A stretch of DNA of 20,106 nt. Origin: CAZIPZ01 sp964541075. GTDB lineage: Bacteria > Acidobacteriota > Terriglobia > 20CM-2-55-15. Location of the stretch: assembly GCA_964541075.1 (NCBI GenBank), contig CAZIPZ010000059.1, positions 1 through 20,106 on the forward strand, written 5' to 3'. Positions within the stretch are counted from its first letter, which is position 1. Every line of letters begins with the position of its first letter. Both the position numbers and the translations under genes were made by a program. This document shows, piece after piece, positions 1-8,295 of this stretch. The notes beneath the pieces are model-generated. The model was not told where the DNA came from and did no database searches. It saw only the letters and a list, made by a program, of their open reading frames with translations.

Positions 1-384
1 CAATATCACGGCGCCGAACACAAAACCGTATACACCTTCGAAGCCCGTGAAGATCTGACGGTGGGCAATGCCTCAAAGTACTCCACGCTGCATCCGCGTT
101 GCGGCACCAGTTTTCTCCTCGTGGTGATGATCGTTAGCATAATCGTTTTTTCCATCGTTCACTTTGACACCTTCACGGGCAAGCTTTTGTCCCGCGTTGC
201 ATTGTTGCCGCTTGTCGCCGGCCTGTCCTATGAGATCATTCGGTACTCCGCACGACGCCCGAAAAGTATTCTCCGGGTGGTCACTATGCCCGGCTTGCTG
301 CTCCAAAAGATCACCACAAAAGAACCTGATAAAGCTCAACTCGAAATCGCCATTCGCGCTCTTGAAGAAGCCCTGACCGTATGA
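1..384 (+). CDS. DUF1385 family membrane protein, 3' part only
   Basis: The reading frame is open from base 1, so the gene starts before the window; the GTG at 61 is an internal codon. The visible 127 residues begin QYHGAEHKTVYTFE and contain LHPRCGTSFLL, the two signatures I associate with DUF1385 (YqhQ-like) proteins. A hydrophobic segment (LLVVMIVSIIVFSIV, about residues 39-53) is followed by a second one and a soluble tail. The family is of unknown biochemical function, membrane-embedded, and commonly sits just upstream of prfA. Its TGA stop overlaps the prfA ATG (ATGA at 381-384), which implies translational coupling. Family identity is fairly secure; function is unknown. Confidence 0.85.
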   Translation, partial: QYHGAEHKTVYTFEAREDLTVGNASKYSTLHPRCGTSFLLVVMIVSIIVFSIVHFDTFTGKLLSRVALLPLVAGLSYEIIRYSARRPKSILRVVTMPGLLLQKITTKEPDKAQLEIAIRALEEALTV

Positions 385-1475
385 CTTCCACAATTGACCT
401 TCTGATGGACAAGCTTCGTTCAGTCGAAGTCCGTTATGAAGAACTGAACCTTACGCTCGCTGATCCGGAGGTGGTTTCCGACAGCAAGCGATATCAGAAG
501 GCTGCAAAGTCACATAGCGAACTCGGGGAAATCGTCGAGAGATTTCGGGAATACAAGGATCTGGATCGCGGAATCAAGGATACTCAGGCCATGCTGAATG
601 AGGAAACCGATGCCGACCTGAAAGCAATGGCGACGGAGGAGTTGTCCGAACTGGAAAAGCGGCGGGAGCGTTGCGAGCATGATTTAAAGCTGTTATTGCT
701 TCCGAAAGATCCCAATGATGAGCGCAACATTATCCTCGAAATTCGCGCGGGCACTGGAGGAGACGAAGCGACGCTGTTTGTGGCCGATGTCTTTCGAATG
801 TATTCACGCTATGCGGAGTCTCACGGATGGCGGGTTGAAATCATGTCTTCGAATCCGACCGGCGTCGGCGGCTTCAAAGAGATCATCGCACTCATCGAAG
901 GCAAAGGCGTCTACAGCCGTCTGAAATACGAGAGTGGCGTCCACCGCGTGCAACGTGTACCCGCAACCGAGGGCAGCGGCCGAATTCACACTTCCGCGAT
1001 AACTGTCGCCGTTCTTCCTGAGGCTGAGGAGGTTGAAGTCGAGATTCACGAAAAGGATCTTCGAATCGACACTTTCTGTTCATCCGGTCCGGGTGGACAA
1101 TCTGTAAATACGACTTACTCGGCTGTGCGTATCACCCATATACCCACCGGGCTGGTCGTTTCGTGCCAAGACGAAAAATCGCAGATTAAGAACCGCGCCA
1201 AGGCCTTGCGCGTTCTTCGGTCTCGCCTGTACGAAATTGAGATGGAAAAACAACAGAAGGCGCTCGCCGATGAACGCCGTTCGATGGTCGGAACAGGTGA
1301 TCGAAGCGAGAAGATTCGGACATACAACTTCCCGCAGAACCGTCTGAGTGATCACCGAATCGGCCTTACGCTCCACAGGTTGGATAGCGTAATGAATGGA
1401 GACATCGGAGAGGTGCTCGATTCTCTATCGGCTCACTTCCAGGCCGAGCGCCTCAAAAAAGAATTGGTTGCGTGA
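381..1475 (+). CDS. prfA: Peptide chain release factor 1 (RF1)
   Basis: The 364-residue product is full length for RF1. RF1 recognises UAA and UAG stop codons in the ribosomal A site and triggers peptide release. The decoding tripeptide PAT is at residues 194-196 (within HRVQRVPATE), and the catalytic GGQ loop is at 238-240 (SGPGGQSVNTT). RF2 would carry SPF instead of PxT, so this is RF1 rather than RF2. An N-terminal helical domain precedes a typical GTGGDEA segment. The start ATG overlaps the stop of the DUF1385 gene and the TGA stop overlaps the GTG of prmC, so the three genes look like one translationally coupled operon. Nothing is missing from the protein. Confidence 0.98.
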   Translation: MTSTIDLLMDKLRSVEVRYEELNLTLADPEVVSDSKRYQKAAKSHSELGEIVERFREYKDLDRGIKDTQAMLNEETDADLKAMATEELSELEKRRERCEHDLKLLLLPKDPNDERNIILEIRAGTGGDEATLFVADVFRMYSRYAESHGWRVEIMSSNPTGVGGFKEIIALIEGKGVYSRLKYESGVHRVQRVPATEGSGRIHTSAITVAVLPEAEEVEVEIHEKDLRIDTFCSSGPGGQSVNTTYSAVRITHIPTGLVVSCQDEKSQIKNRAKALRVLRSRLYEIEMEKQQKALADERRSMVGTGDRSEKIRTYNFPQNRLSDHRIGLTLHRLDSVMNGDIGEVLDSLSAHFQAERLKKELVA

Positions 1476-2311
1476 CCATTCGTGAAGCTCTGCGCCATGC
1501 CGTTGAGCAACTCGAAAAACATCATCTCTCCAACGCCAGACTCCACTCCGAGGTGCTCCTTTCACACATCCTTGACGTGGATAAGACATACCTCTACGCG
1601 CACGACGACAGGATACTGGTCGGGCATGAGACCGAAGAGCTCAATCAGGCGATCTCCGATCGTATCCAGGGCGTGCCGCTGCAATATATTGTCGGCCAAC
1701 AGGAGTTCTATGGCCGCAACTTCCTTGTAACTTCAGACGTCTTGATTCCTCGCCCGGAAACCGAAAACGTGATTGAGGCATTTCTGGAGTTTCGCAAGCA
1801 GAAGCAGGCGCCCGCTTGCCGCGTCCTGGATGTCGGAACAGGTTCAGGCTGCCTTGCGGTGACGATCGCCCTGGAGTCTCCGGCAGATTGGGTTATTGCA
1901 AGTGACATCTCCGAGAAGGCCTTGGACGTGGCGCGGCGTAATGCGAGGGCGTTGGCTGCTGATGTTCAGTTTGTATGCGCGGACCTGATCGATGGAATTC
2001 TGGGCCCCTTTGATTTCATCGTCTGCAACCCCCCATATGTAAGTCCAAAGGATTCGAAGTGGCTGCAGCGGGAAGTACGCGACCATGAACCTCACATTGC
2101 GCTGTTCTCACCGGGCGATGAGCTTGCGATCTATCGCAAATTGATTCCCTTGGCTCGCGAAGTACTTAGGCGAGAGGGGGTATTAATAGTCGAAATCGGT
2201 TTCGGCATGGAAGATCGAGTTCTCGAACTCTTTCGAACCGGTTGGGAAAGGCTGCCAACGAAATTGGACCTTCAGGGCATACCGCGAACAGTCATTGCGC
2301 GAGTATCGTAG
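1472..2311 (+). CDS. prmC: Peptide chain release factor N5-glutamine methyltransferase
   Basis: The protein has 279 residues, starting at GTG 1472, which overlaps the prfA stop (GTGA). PrmC/HemK transfers a methyl group from S-adenosylmethionine to the glutamine of the GGQ motif in release factors. The N-terminal helical domain is followed by the SAM-binding motif LDVGTGSGCLA and the substrate-glutamine motif NPPY at residues 186-189 (FIVCNPPYVSP). Its direct coupling to prfA puts enzyme and substrate in one operon, a very common arrangement. The last 20 bases overlap the 3' end of the convergent M1-like gene. The family call is secure. Confidence 0.97.
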   Translation: MTIREALRHAVEQLEKHHLSNARLHSEVLLSHILDVDKTYLYAHDDRILVGHETEELNQAISDRIQGVPLQYIVGQQEFYGRNFLVTSDVLIPRPETENVIEAFLEFRKQKQAPACRVLDVGTGSGCLAVTIALESPADWVIASDISEKALDVARRNARALAADVQFVCADLIDGILGPFDFIVCNPPYVSPKDSKWLQREVRDHEPHIALFSPGDELAIYRKLIPLAREVLRREGVLIVEIGFGMEDRVLELFRTGWERLPTKLDLQGIPRTVIARVS

Positions 2312-4725
2312 CTCCCGGGTCGATGAGCACGTTCGACGGCTTGCTCCTCACCGTAAACCGGAATGCTCCATCCTGGCTGCCTACAAGAACCCGGCCAAGA
2401 AATATATCGTCCGCGTAGACCGGAACTGTCATCACAAAGCTGTCGTCCACGTCGGACTGTTTGATCGATCCCTCGATAACAAAGCCTGCTCGCGTTTCCT
2501 GAATGGCATAGTTCAACTCGTATTTGGGAATTCCAGAAGCGAGCACCCACTGATCGAAAAACCAATCCAGCTTTCGATCTCCACGCAGGTTCGGACCTGA
2601 GGTCATGTGCTTTTCAAAAACGCGCTTGAAATCCCACATGGTGGCGGGTCTGCCCTTATACGCGTCAAAAAATTCTCGGAGCGCCTTCAAAAAGGGCTCG
2701 TCCGGATCTTCATTCTCATTTCGCATGAGCATGCGCAGCATGTGAATAACCCAAAGCCCTTTGTCATAGACTGTTCCTATATAACCATCGCGATTCATTG
2801 AACTGGCAAGGCGTGTACCGAGCCAGATCGCGCCTGCACTCTCCTTCGTCTTGCCACCGGTTTCGCGATCCAACAGACGAAGACGCGCCTCGCGCAACAA
2901 TGTCTCATGGGCGGCGGAGTTCCCATACTTGCGACCTAGATACATGGCCGCCACATAGTTCGCCAGGCCCTGAGATAGCCACTGATCATGGTAGCTTCGC
3001 CACGCCACACTGCTGACCCACTGCCTCGCGATCTCCTGGTTTCGCACGAATTCCATCGCAGCAAAATCCGATTCCGAAACCAACCCAAGCTTAGAACGCT
3101 GGTCTGAGTCGAGAAACGAGAGGACAGATACATAGATCAACGCGGGCCAGCCCTGCGATGAATCCGCGGGAATAGGCGAAACCGTCAGCCGCTTATATGG
3201 ATATGGTCCCAATATACCCGCGAAATAACCGACGGCGGCGCTGACTTCCGACAGAACATCGCCTGCAAGCATCTTTGCGGTGAATGCGGTATTGTCGGGC
3301 GGCTGTGGCGGGCCCTCAATCGACGTGTGCGGTCGAAGGACCGGTGGAACTCGTTCGAACCCGGTCTGATGCTGGAACGCGCGACGATGTGCAACCTCTC
3401 TGGCAACGGGTTCGAGATCACCGTAAGCGCACACATCGACCGGAACCGATTCCGTTTCACTTGTGACAAGATCAAACTGGCCAATGCTGAAACCGGCGAG
3501 GGAAGATTCTCCTTCGCTCCGCCAGGTCGAATGTCGCAGGCCGCTCTCGTCCCAGTGCTTCAGTTTCTCGCCCGTGGCGACCAATGTATGATCCGTTGGA
3601 TAGTGAAACGCGAGATTGAACAGCGCACGGTCGTCCTCTCCATGGCTGGGATACCAAGCATCGTGCTCCTGAACAAAGGACACCCGAGCGTACTGGGAGA
3701 TAGCAGAACCCGAATAGACGACATGAAGAATGATTTCCTCTCCGACCTGGAGGGCCTTCGGCAGAACGACGACGAATGAATTGACTCCGGCGCCCCGCAC
3801 GCCGTTATCGTTAGCCTGCTCTCGCTGGTCGAATGGCACGGCCTCNNNNNNNNNNTCCAGAATCCACGGTGACGGCCGACACGCGAAGGCGATTGGCCAA
3901 ATCAAAGTTCAGCAGCCGTGAACCTTCAACTGTGGCTTTTAAGCGGACTCCAACCTTGCCCTCGAGTTGATGCGTGGTCGTCAAGGTCGCGTCAATATCG
4001 TAGGAAAGAATGTCGAAGGGGAGCTTGCTCTCATCCGCCAAGGCTTCAACTTCACGTCCTTCCCCTCGCCGGTTAAAACTTCCCCACACGTCCACGACGC
4101 CGGAAGCAGGGTCCGGCTTAAGAATAGAAACTTCTTCGACGTTGAGGGGATCCACGATTACGTCGAACCATCCAAGCCTTTCTCCGTTCAGTTCTCCGAA
4201 AAAAAGAGACTCCCGCTCAGGCTCAATGTATTCGGACAACAGCCGGTAATTCATTGTTCCTGAACGACTGCTAAGCGTCTGGTCCAAAGGCAGAAGTGCA
4301 GACAGATCTTCGCTGCTTACGTCTTCCTGTGCAGAATCGTTGTAGGCCTTCAAGATCTCGTCATATGTCTGATCGGTGAAACGGAAGAATGCAGCTCGAA
4401 ACCGTTCGTTCAGCAAGGGAGAGCCGGTGAACCTGAACATTTGTTGCTTGTCAATCGGGCCCGGCGGCACAGCGACGACTTCGCCGCTTCCAATGAAAAC
4501 CGCACCAGTCACCTTCCCTTCGACCGGCTCCAAAAATGCAATGGTTCCTCGGTTAAAGGAGATGGAGAACACGTCGCGGCGTATCGTAATATCGTGTATG
4601 TTGTAGATCTGCTTTTTGTCTAGGCGTATTTTTGACAGCTGCGCTAAGATCTGGTCCGCTTCAATCGGCGCAGACGTTTGAGACGCTGCAGAGACCGCAA
4701 ACAACAGACAAAACAGCGCACGCAT
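2292..4725 (-). CDS. Secreted M1 aminopeptidase-like protein with degenerate zinc site, split by assembly gap
   Basis: An N-terminal signal peptide (MRALFCLLFAVSAASQ) points to export. About 240 residues of an N-terminal extension (with EGKVTGAVFIGSGE) precede an M1 beta-sandwich and catalytic-like domain. The zinc motif HExxH, normally HEIAHQW in this context, reads QEIARQW (3018-3038), and the third ligand in WLSEG reads WLSQG (Q at 2970-2972). Thus all three ligands (His, His, Glu) are replaced, and the spacing is one residue shorter than usual. The M1 GxMEN-type loop reads QGWPALIY. About 807 residues are visible plus the gap. Ten Ns at 3846-3855 break the frame, but both flanks stop exactly at codon boundaries, so the gene is probably intact with a gap that is a multiple of three. 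I chose ATG 4725 over TTG 4749 because the signal peptide starts there and a promoter lies just upstream. Catalytic inactivity is inferred; a structural or binding role is possible. Confidence 0.85.
3846..3855. other. Assembly gap (10 Ns) inside the M1-like gene
   Basis: The run of 10 Ns is placed between a glycine codon ending at 3856 and a glutamate codon starting at 3845 on the minus strand. Both sides are at complete codons, so a true gap of a multiple of three bases restores one continuous reading frame. Ten is therefore likely a placeholder length and the apparent frameshift an artefact. Confidence 0.95.
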
Positions 4726-4733
4726 GGCTGGGA

Positions 4734-4762
4734 ATTTTACATGAAACAATTTCTGGTCCCAA
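4734..4762 (-). promoter_or_regulatory. Putative sigma70-type promoter of the M1-like gene
   Basis: On the minus strand TTGGGA (4762-4757) and TAAAAT (4739-4734) are separated by 17 bases, matching 4/6 and 5/6 of the sigma70 consensus. The predicted transcription start is near 4727, two bases before the ATG at 4725, so the mRNA would be almost leaderless. The whole promoter lies across the start of the divergent gene at 4741. This is motif matching only. Confidence 0.45.
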
Positions 4763-5979
4763 TTTTTGTCTTCCTTTTTTTAACTTCGGCGTTTGCCCAA
4801 GACGAAGACGCAGTGGCAAAGCGAACTCGCATCGGAAAGCAGAGTTCCACGACCAGCGGCGATCGCGGCCTGTTCACAGTGCCGGGCGTTGAGACTCTGA
4901 ACAAAAAGCAGTTCTCGTTCGGTGTAGGGTTCAACAACATGGACCGAACTCCGCGCGACATCGACATCAACAGCTTCCCACTTTATGTGTCCTATGGATT
5001 ATTTGGAAGACTGACTGTCACCGGCGCGTTCGAACTGCAGCGCCAGCTTACGGCGAGAAATCTCGCTCAAACAGGGTTCAACTCCTCGTACCCCTTCGTT
5101 GCCGACGCCTTCGCCGAAGGTTTTGGCGACACGATCCTGTCGGCAAAGTATCGCCTCCAACGCCGGCGAGACAATGTAGGTGGAATCAGCCTTAAAGGTT
5201 TCGTGAAGCTACCAACAGCCGATGCAAAAAAGGGGCTGGGTACGGGGGCGACGGACGTCGGAGCGGACCTCATCTTTAGTTCGCTTTTACCCTTAGGCTT
5301 TGTTCTTCACTCTTCTATGGCGTTCACGGCCACAAGCGATGCAGAGGCACCTTTTTCCACAACGGCGGGCGCAAAACGTGGATTAAAAGACGAAATGCGA
5401 AGCGGATTCGGCGCCGCATGGCCTTCTTCCGGAATGAACATCTTCGGGGGAACGCTACAGGGGATCTTTGAATACGCTACTGTGACTTTTGTGGGAGCTG
5501 GCTCGACTAACGCCGCATCAACCAGAATCCAGAATCCGAGCGATATTTCAGGCGGCATTCGTTTTCTCGCGCTGGATCAAGGAATCACGGTGGATGCGGG
5601 GTACCGCACAAATAGCAATTTCGATCTCGATTTTCCCAACAATAAGAATCGCCATGGCTACACGTTTAATTTGAGCTATACGAAGCCGGTGGCGGTTCCG
5701 AACCTGACTAATCACTATCCGCTGGTTGTGCTGGAAAGCGACTCAGATGAGCTTGCCCGAGGCGGAACCGCAACTATAACCGCCGAAGGCTTCGACGCCG
5801 ACAACGATGAACTCCAATATTCATGGATGGCTACAGGAGGCGAGATCACGGGATCCGGCAGCACCGCGAAGTTCAACGCAGCCAACCTTCAGCCCGGGAA
5901 GTACACCATCAGGGCTACTGCGACCGACGGCAAAGGCGGCACAACGGTGTCTGAAATCGATATCACCATCAAACCGTAA
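4741..5979 (+). CDS. Outer-membrane beta-barrel-like protein with C-terminal PKD-like domain
   Basis: The 412-residue product starts with a clear signal peptide (MKQFLVPIFVFLFLTSAFAQ), which decides for ATG 4741 over an upstream in-frame ATG at 4678. The middle 300 residues alternate hydrophobic and polar residues with many glycine and aromatic positions (for example FSFGVGFNN, LYVSYGLFGRLTVTGAFEL, ISLKGFVKLP), as expected for a transmembrane beta-barrel. After about residue 330 comes a single Ig/PKD-like domain with FDADNDELQYSW and LQPGKYTIRATATDGKGG. In related proteins known to me such a tail often leads into an OmpA peptidoglycan-binding domain; here the protein ends at the PKD-like domain. 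The 3' end overlaps the convergent epimerase gene by 11 bases. No specific function is recognisable; the location in the outer membrane is inferred. Confidence 0.75.
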   Translation: MKQFLVPIFVFLFLTSAFAQDEDAVAKRTRIGKQSSTTSGDRGLFTVPGVETLNKKQFSFGVGFNNMDRTPRDIDINSFPLYVSYGLFGRLTVTGAFELQRQLTARNLAQTGFNSSYPFVADAFAEGFGDTILSAKYRLQRRRDNVGGISLKGFVKLPTADAKKGLGTGATDVGADLIFSSLLPLGFVLHSSMAFTATSDAEAPFSTTAGAKRGLKDEMRSGFGAAWPSSGMNIFGGTLQGIFEYATVTFVGAGSTNAASTRIQNPSDISGGIRFLALDQGITVDAGYRTNSNFDLDFPNNKNRHGYTFNLSYTKPVAVPNLTNHYPLVVLESDSDELARGGTATITAEGFDADNDELQYSWMATGGEITGSGSTAKFNAANLQPGKYTIRATATDGKGGTTVSEIDITIKP

Positions 5980-6910
5980 GATTCAGACGGTACCAATCTA
6001 TCGTCCGTCGCAGTCCTTCCTCGAAGCTCACGGCGGTTCTATATCCCAGCTTTTCTTCCGCTTTGCGAATGTCCGCCTGGGAATGTTTAATGTCCCCGGG
6101 CCTTGGATCCGCGTAGATCGGAGCAATATCTTTTCCGGTAATTTTATTGATCTGCTGGAGCATCGAATTCAGCGTGATCCGATCGCCGCATGCGATGTTG
6201 AACGCTTCCCCCGCGACGCCCGTTGCGGTGCACGCCAGGAGATTGGCCTCCACCACATTCTGCACGTAGGTGAAATCGCGGGAATGCAACCCATCGCCGT
6301 ATATCGTAGGGCGACGATCCTGCAGCACCGCCGGTATAAATAGCGCCAGAACACCACTATAGGGAGACTTCGCATCCTGCCGCGGGCCGAACACATTGAA
6401 GTAACGCAGCGCCACAGTCTCGAGGGCATAGGTTTTCGTGAATACTTGGCAATAGATCTCTGCAAATAGTTTTTGAGCACCGTATGGAGAAAGTGGATTC
6501 GGCATCATGCCTTCGTGTTTGGGAAGAGTCGGGCTGTCACCATAAAGAGAGGAAGAAGACGCGTAAACGACTCTTTTCACGCCGGCGTCCCTGCAGGCGA
6601 TCAGCAGTCGGAGAGTTCCATTGACGTTCGCTTGATGAGACTTTGCAGGATCGGCAATGGACTTCGGAACGGACGGAATGGCGGCCTGATGAATGACGTA
6701 CTCCACGCCTCTAAGAACATCCACTAGAATCGATGACTGACTGATATCCTCCTTGAGGATCTCGACCTGTTTTTCAAACGCACGCACATTGTCTCTATTG
6801 CCGGTCGAAAAGTCGTCGATGACTTTCACGTTATGGCCGCGGCGCAACAATTCCTCGACAATGTGGGACCCGATAAAACCACCGCCGCCAGTCACCACGT
6901 AATGAGCCAT
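5969..6910 (-). CDS. NAD-dependent sugar-nucleotide epimerase/dehydratase (UDP-hexose 4-epimerase type)
   Basis: The 313-residue protein is an extended short-chain dehydrogenase. It opens with the NAD-binding motif VVTGGGGFIGSH, has the catalytic serine region YASSSSLYGD and the YxxxK pair at Tyr143 and Lys147 (SPYGAQK), followed by RYFNVFGPRQ and the late DIKHSQAD region. These resemble UDP-GlcNAc/UDP-glucose 4-epimerases of the WbpP/GalE group, which supply sugars for surface polysaccharide; exact substrate is not decided by sequence. ATG 6910 was chosen over TTG 6916 because a strong GAGGGAGG ribosome site sits 7 bases upstream of it. It follows rnpB on the same strand by 82 bases, and its 3' end overlaps the convergent barrel gene. 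Confidence 0.9.
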   Translation of the reverse strand: MAHYVVTGGGGFIGSHIVEELLRRGHNVKVIDDFSTGNRDNVRAFEKQVEILKEDISQSSILVDVLRGVEYVIHQAAIPSVPKSIADPAKSHQANVNGTLRLLIACRDAGVKRVVYASSSSLYGDSPTLPKHEGMMPNPLSPYGAQKLFAEIYCQVFTKTYALETVALRYFNVFGPRQDAKSPYSGVLALFIPAVLQDRRPTIYGDGLHSRDFTYVQNVVEANLLACTATGVAGEAFNIACGDRITLNSMLQQINKITGKDIAPIYADPRPGDIKHSQADIRKAEEKLGYRTAVSFEEGLRRTIDWYRLNLTV

Positions 6911-6917
6911 GAACAAA

Positions 6918-6925
6918 CCTCCCTC
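6918..6925 (-). promoter_or_regulatory. Strong ribosome binding site of the epimerase gene
   Basis: GAGGGAGG on the minus strand ends 7 bases before ATG 6910. It contains the GGAGG core and fixes the start at 6910 rather than the in-frame TTG at 6916. Confidence 0.75.
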
Positions 6926-6992
6926 GTCAATCGATAGCGTGTCTCAGGCAAACTGTCTTCCAACGAAAATTCCCGGCAAGATCGAAAAGACT

Positions 6993-7373
6993 GGCGGGTG
7001 ACTGTAAGCCGAATTCTGTTCCCCAATCTTACGATCAGGGCGGCGATCATTCGTCTAGGCTTCGAATTTCTTCAAAGCTCAAGCGGCCTACCCGGAAACC
7101 TGGAACGGGCCGTCCCCAGCGCCGGCGAGCGGCGCCACGTTTCTCTATTTGGCCTTGCTCCGTGGGGGGTTTGCCAAGCCGGTCCGTTGCCGAACCGCTG
7201 GTGCGCTCTTACCGCACCTTTTCACCCTTACCGCACCTTTTAGGATGCGGCGGTATATTTTCTGTGGCACTTTCCGTCTCTTGCGAGCCCTCGTATTACG
7301 AGGCACACTGCCCTGTGGAGTTCGGACTTTCCTCTTCCGACCGAAACCGGAAGCGATCACCCGTGCACCCGCC
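6993..7373 (-). ncRNA. rnpB: RNase P RNA, bacterial class A
   Basis: On the minus strand the segment carries the hallmarks of the catalytic RNA of RNase P, which cuts the 5' leaders from pre-tRNAs. These are GAGGAAAGTCC near the 5' end, GGTGCGGTAAGAGCGCACC in the middle, and ACAGAATTCGGCTTAC near the 3' end. The ends pair as an 8-bp P1 helix: GGCGGGTG (7373-7366) with CACCCGCC (7000-6993). This gives a length of 381 nt, normal for class A. A hairpin (CCGCATCC with GGTGCGG, around 7226-7249) probably is the variable P12 arm. The 5' end lies one base from the stop codon of the rluD-like gene (7375). TCTTTT follows the P1 helix at the 3' end. The exact ends may differ by a few bases. Confidence 0.95.
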
Positions 7374-7374
7374 T

Positions 7375-8295
7375 CTATGATTTTATGCGTTGAAGCAAGT
7401 TAAGCAATTCTTTGGGTGGTCCAGAATGGAATTGCATGAGCACTCCAGTGGAAGGATGGCTGAAGCGAAGAGATGCGGCGTGCAGGAAGTATCGGTCTAG
7501 AGGCCCGTATTTGCGCACGAATTCGCGATAACGACGCTCGCCATATACGTCGTCGCCCACGACGGGTGTTCCGATTGCGCTCAAATGCACCCGGATTTGA
7601 TGAGTTCGACCGGACTTAATGTTCACTTCAAGCAGCGAAAACCCACGCAATTTTTCTATGATGCGGTACTCCGTGAGAGCCGCACGTCCCCTGGCCGTCT
7701 GGGCCGCCATCCGGGTTCGAATGGTTCGATGCCGTCCGATGCTCAATTCAATGACGCCCTCCTCTCGCCTTGGTCTGCCGTGGACAAGAGCCAAGTAAGT
7801 TTTTTGAATCTGACGGTCCTGGAAGGACTTGCTTAGGCGCGCGTGGGCGGTATTATTCTTGGCGACCACCATCAGGCCTGATGTCCGTTTATCGAGACGA
7901 TGAACGATGCCGGGCCTCGACTTCCCGCCTGCATCTGACAGATTTCGAAAGTGAAACAACAGTGCATGAACCATAGTCTGTTCCGTGGTTTTTGCGCCAG
8001 GGTGAACAACAAGTCCGGCTGGTTTTTCAATCACCGCAAGATCTTCATCCTCGTAATGGATTTGGAGTGGGATTTGCTGAGGGACAAGTGTCGTAGGCTG
8101 AGAGAAACCGAGATCGACTTCTATGATCTCGCCGCCCCGGAGCTTGTAGCCTGCTTTCTGTCGCCGTCCCTGGACTTGAATCGCTCCATTGCGATTCAGC
8201 ATTTGAATCTGAGAGCGGGTCAGGCTGTTAAGGCGGCCTGAGAGGAAGACATCCAGGCGCAGCCCGCGGTCGTCAGGCCCGGCCTGGAGCTTCAT
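7375..8295 (-). CDS. RluD-family 23S rRNA pseudouridine synthase
   Basis: The 306-residue protein has an N-terminal S4 RNA-binding domain (about residues 12-60; LRLDVFLSGRL, LTRSQIQ) and a RluA/RluD catalytic domain with HRLDKRTSGL, the catalytic aspartate being Asp135. SGRTHQIRVHL and KPAGLVVHPG are further family motifs. Enzymes of this group isomerise uridines in ribosomal RNA; the closest match in layout is RluD, but the target sites cannot be read from sequence. ATG 8295 was chosen because the S4 domain starts there; a longer frame to 8421 only adds a non-conserved leader that overlaps lspA. The gene overlaps the 3' end of lspA by 23 bases. The lspA-rluD order is also known from Bacillus (lspA-ylyB). 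rnpB follows after one base. Confidence 0.93.
   Translation of the reverse strand: MKLQAGPDDRGLRLDVFLSGRLNSLTRSQIQMLNRNGAIQVQGRRQKAGYKLRGGEIIEVDLGFSQPTTLVPQQIPLQIHYEDEDLAVIEKPAGLVVHPGAKTTEQTMVHALLFHFRNLSDAGGKSRPGIVHRLDKRTSGLMVVAKNNTAHARLSKSFQDRQIQKTYLALVHGRPRREEGVIELSIGRHRTIRTRMAAQTARGRAALTEYRIIEKLRGFSLLEVNIKSGRTHQIRVHLSAIGTPVVGDDVYGERRYREFVRKYGPLDRYFLHAASLRFSHPSTGVLMQFHSGPPKELLNLLQRIKS
7380..7407 (-). promoter_or_regulatory. Putative rnpB promoter inside the end of the rluD-like gene
   Basis: On the minus strand TTGCTT (7407-7402) and TAAAAT (7385-7380) are 16 bases apart. Counting six bases past TAAAAT puts the start of transcription at 7373, exactly the first G of the RNase P P1 helix. 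The -10 box lies over the last codons (ATA AAA TCA) of the pseudouridine synthase gene. The -35 box matches only 3/6, so this rests mainly on the -10 box and its position. Confidence 0.55.

Noticed and set aside
7208..7241. Direct repeat of CTTACCGCACCTTTT, 19 bases apart
   Set aside because: Both copies are parts of RNase P RNA: one is the conserved GGTGCGGTAAGAGC segment and the other one arm of a neighbouring hairpin.
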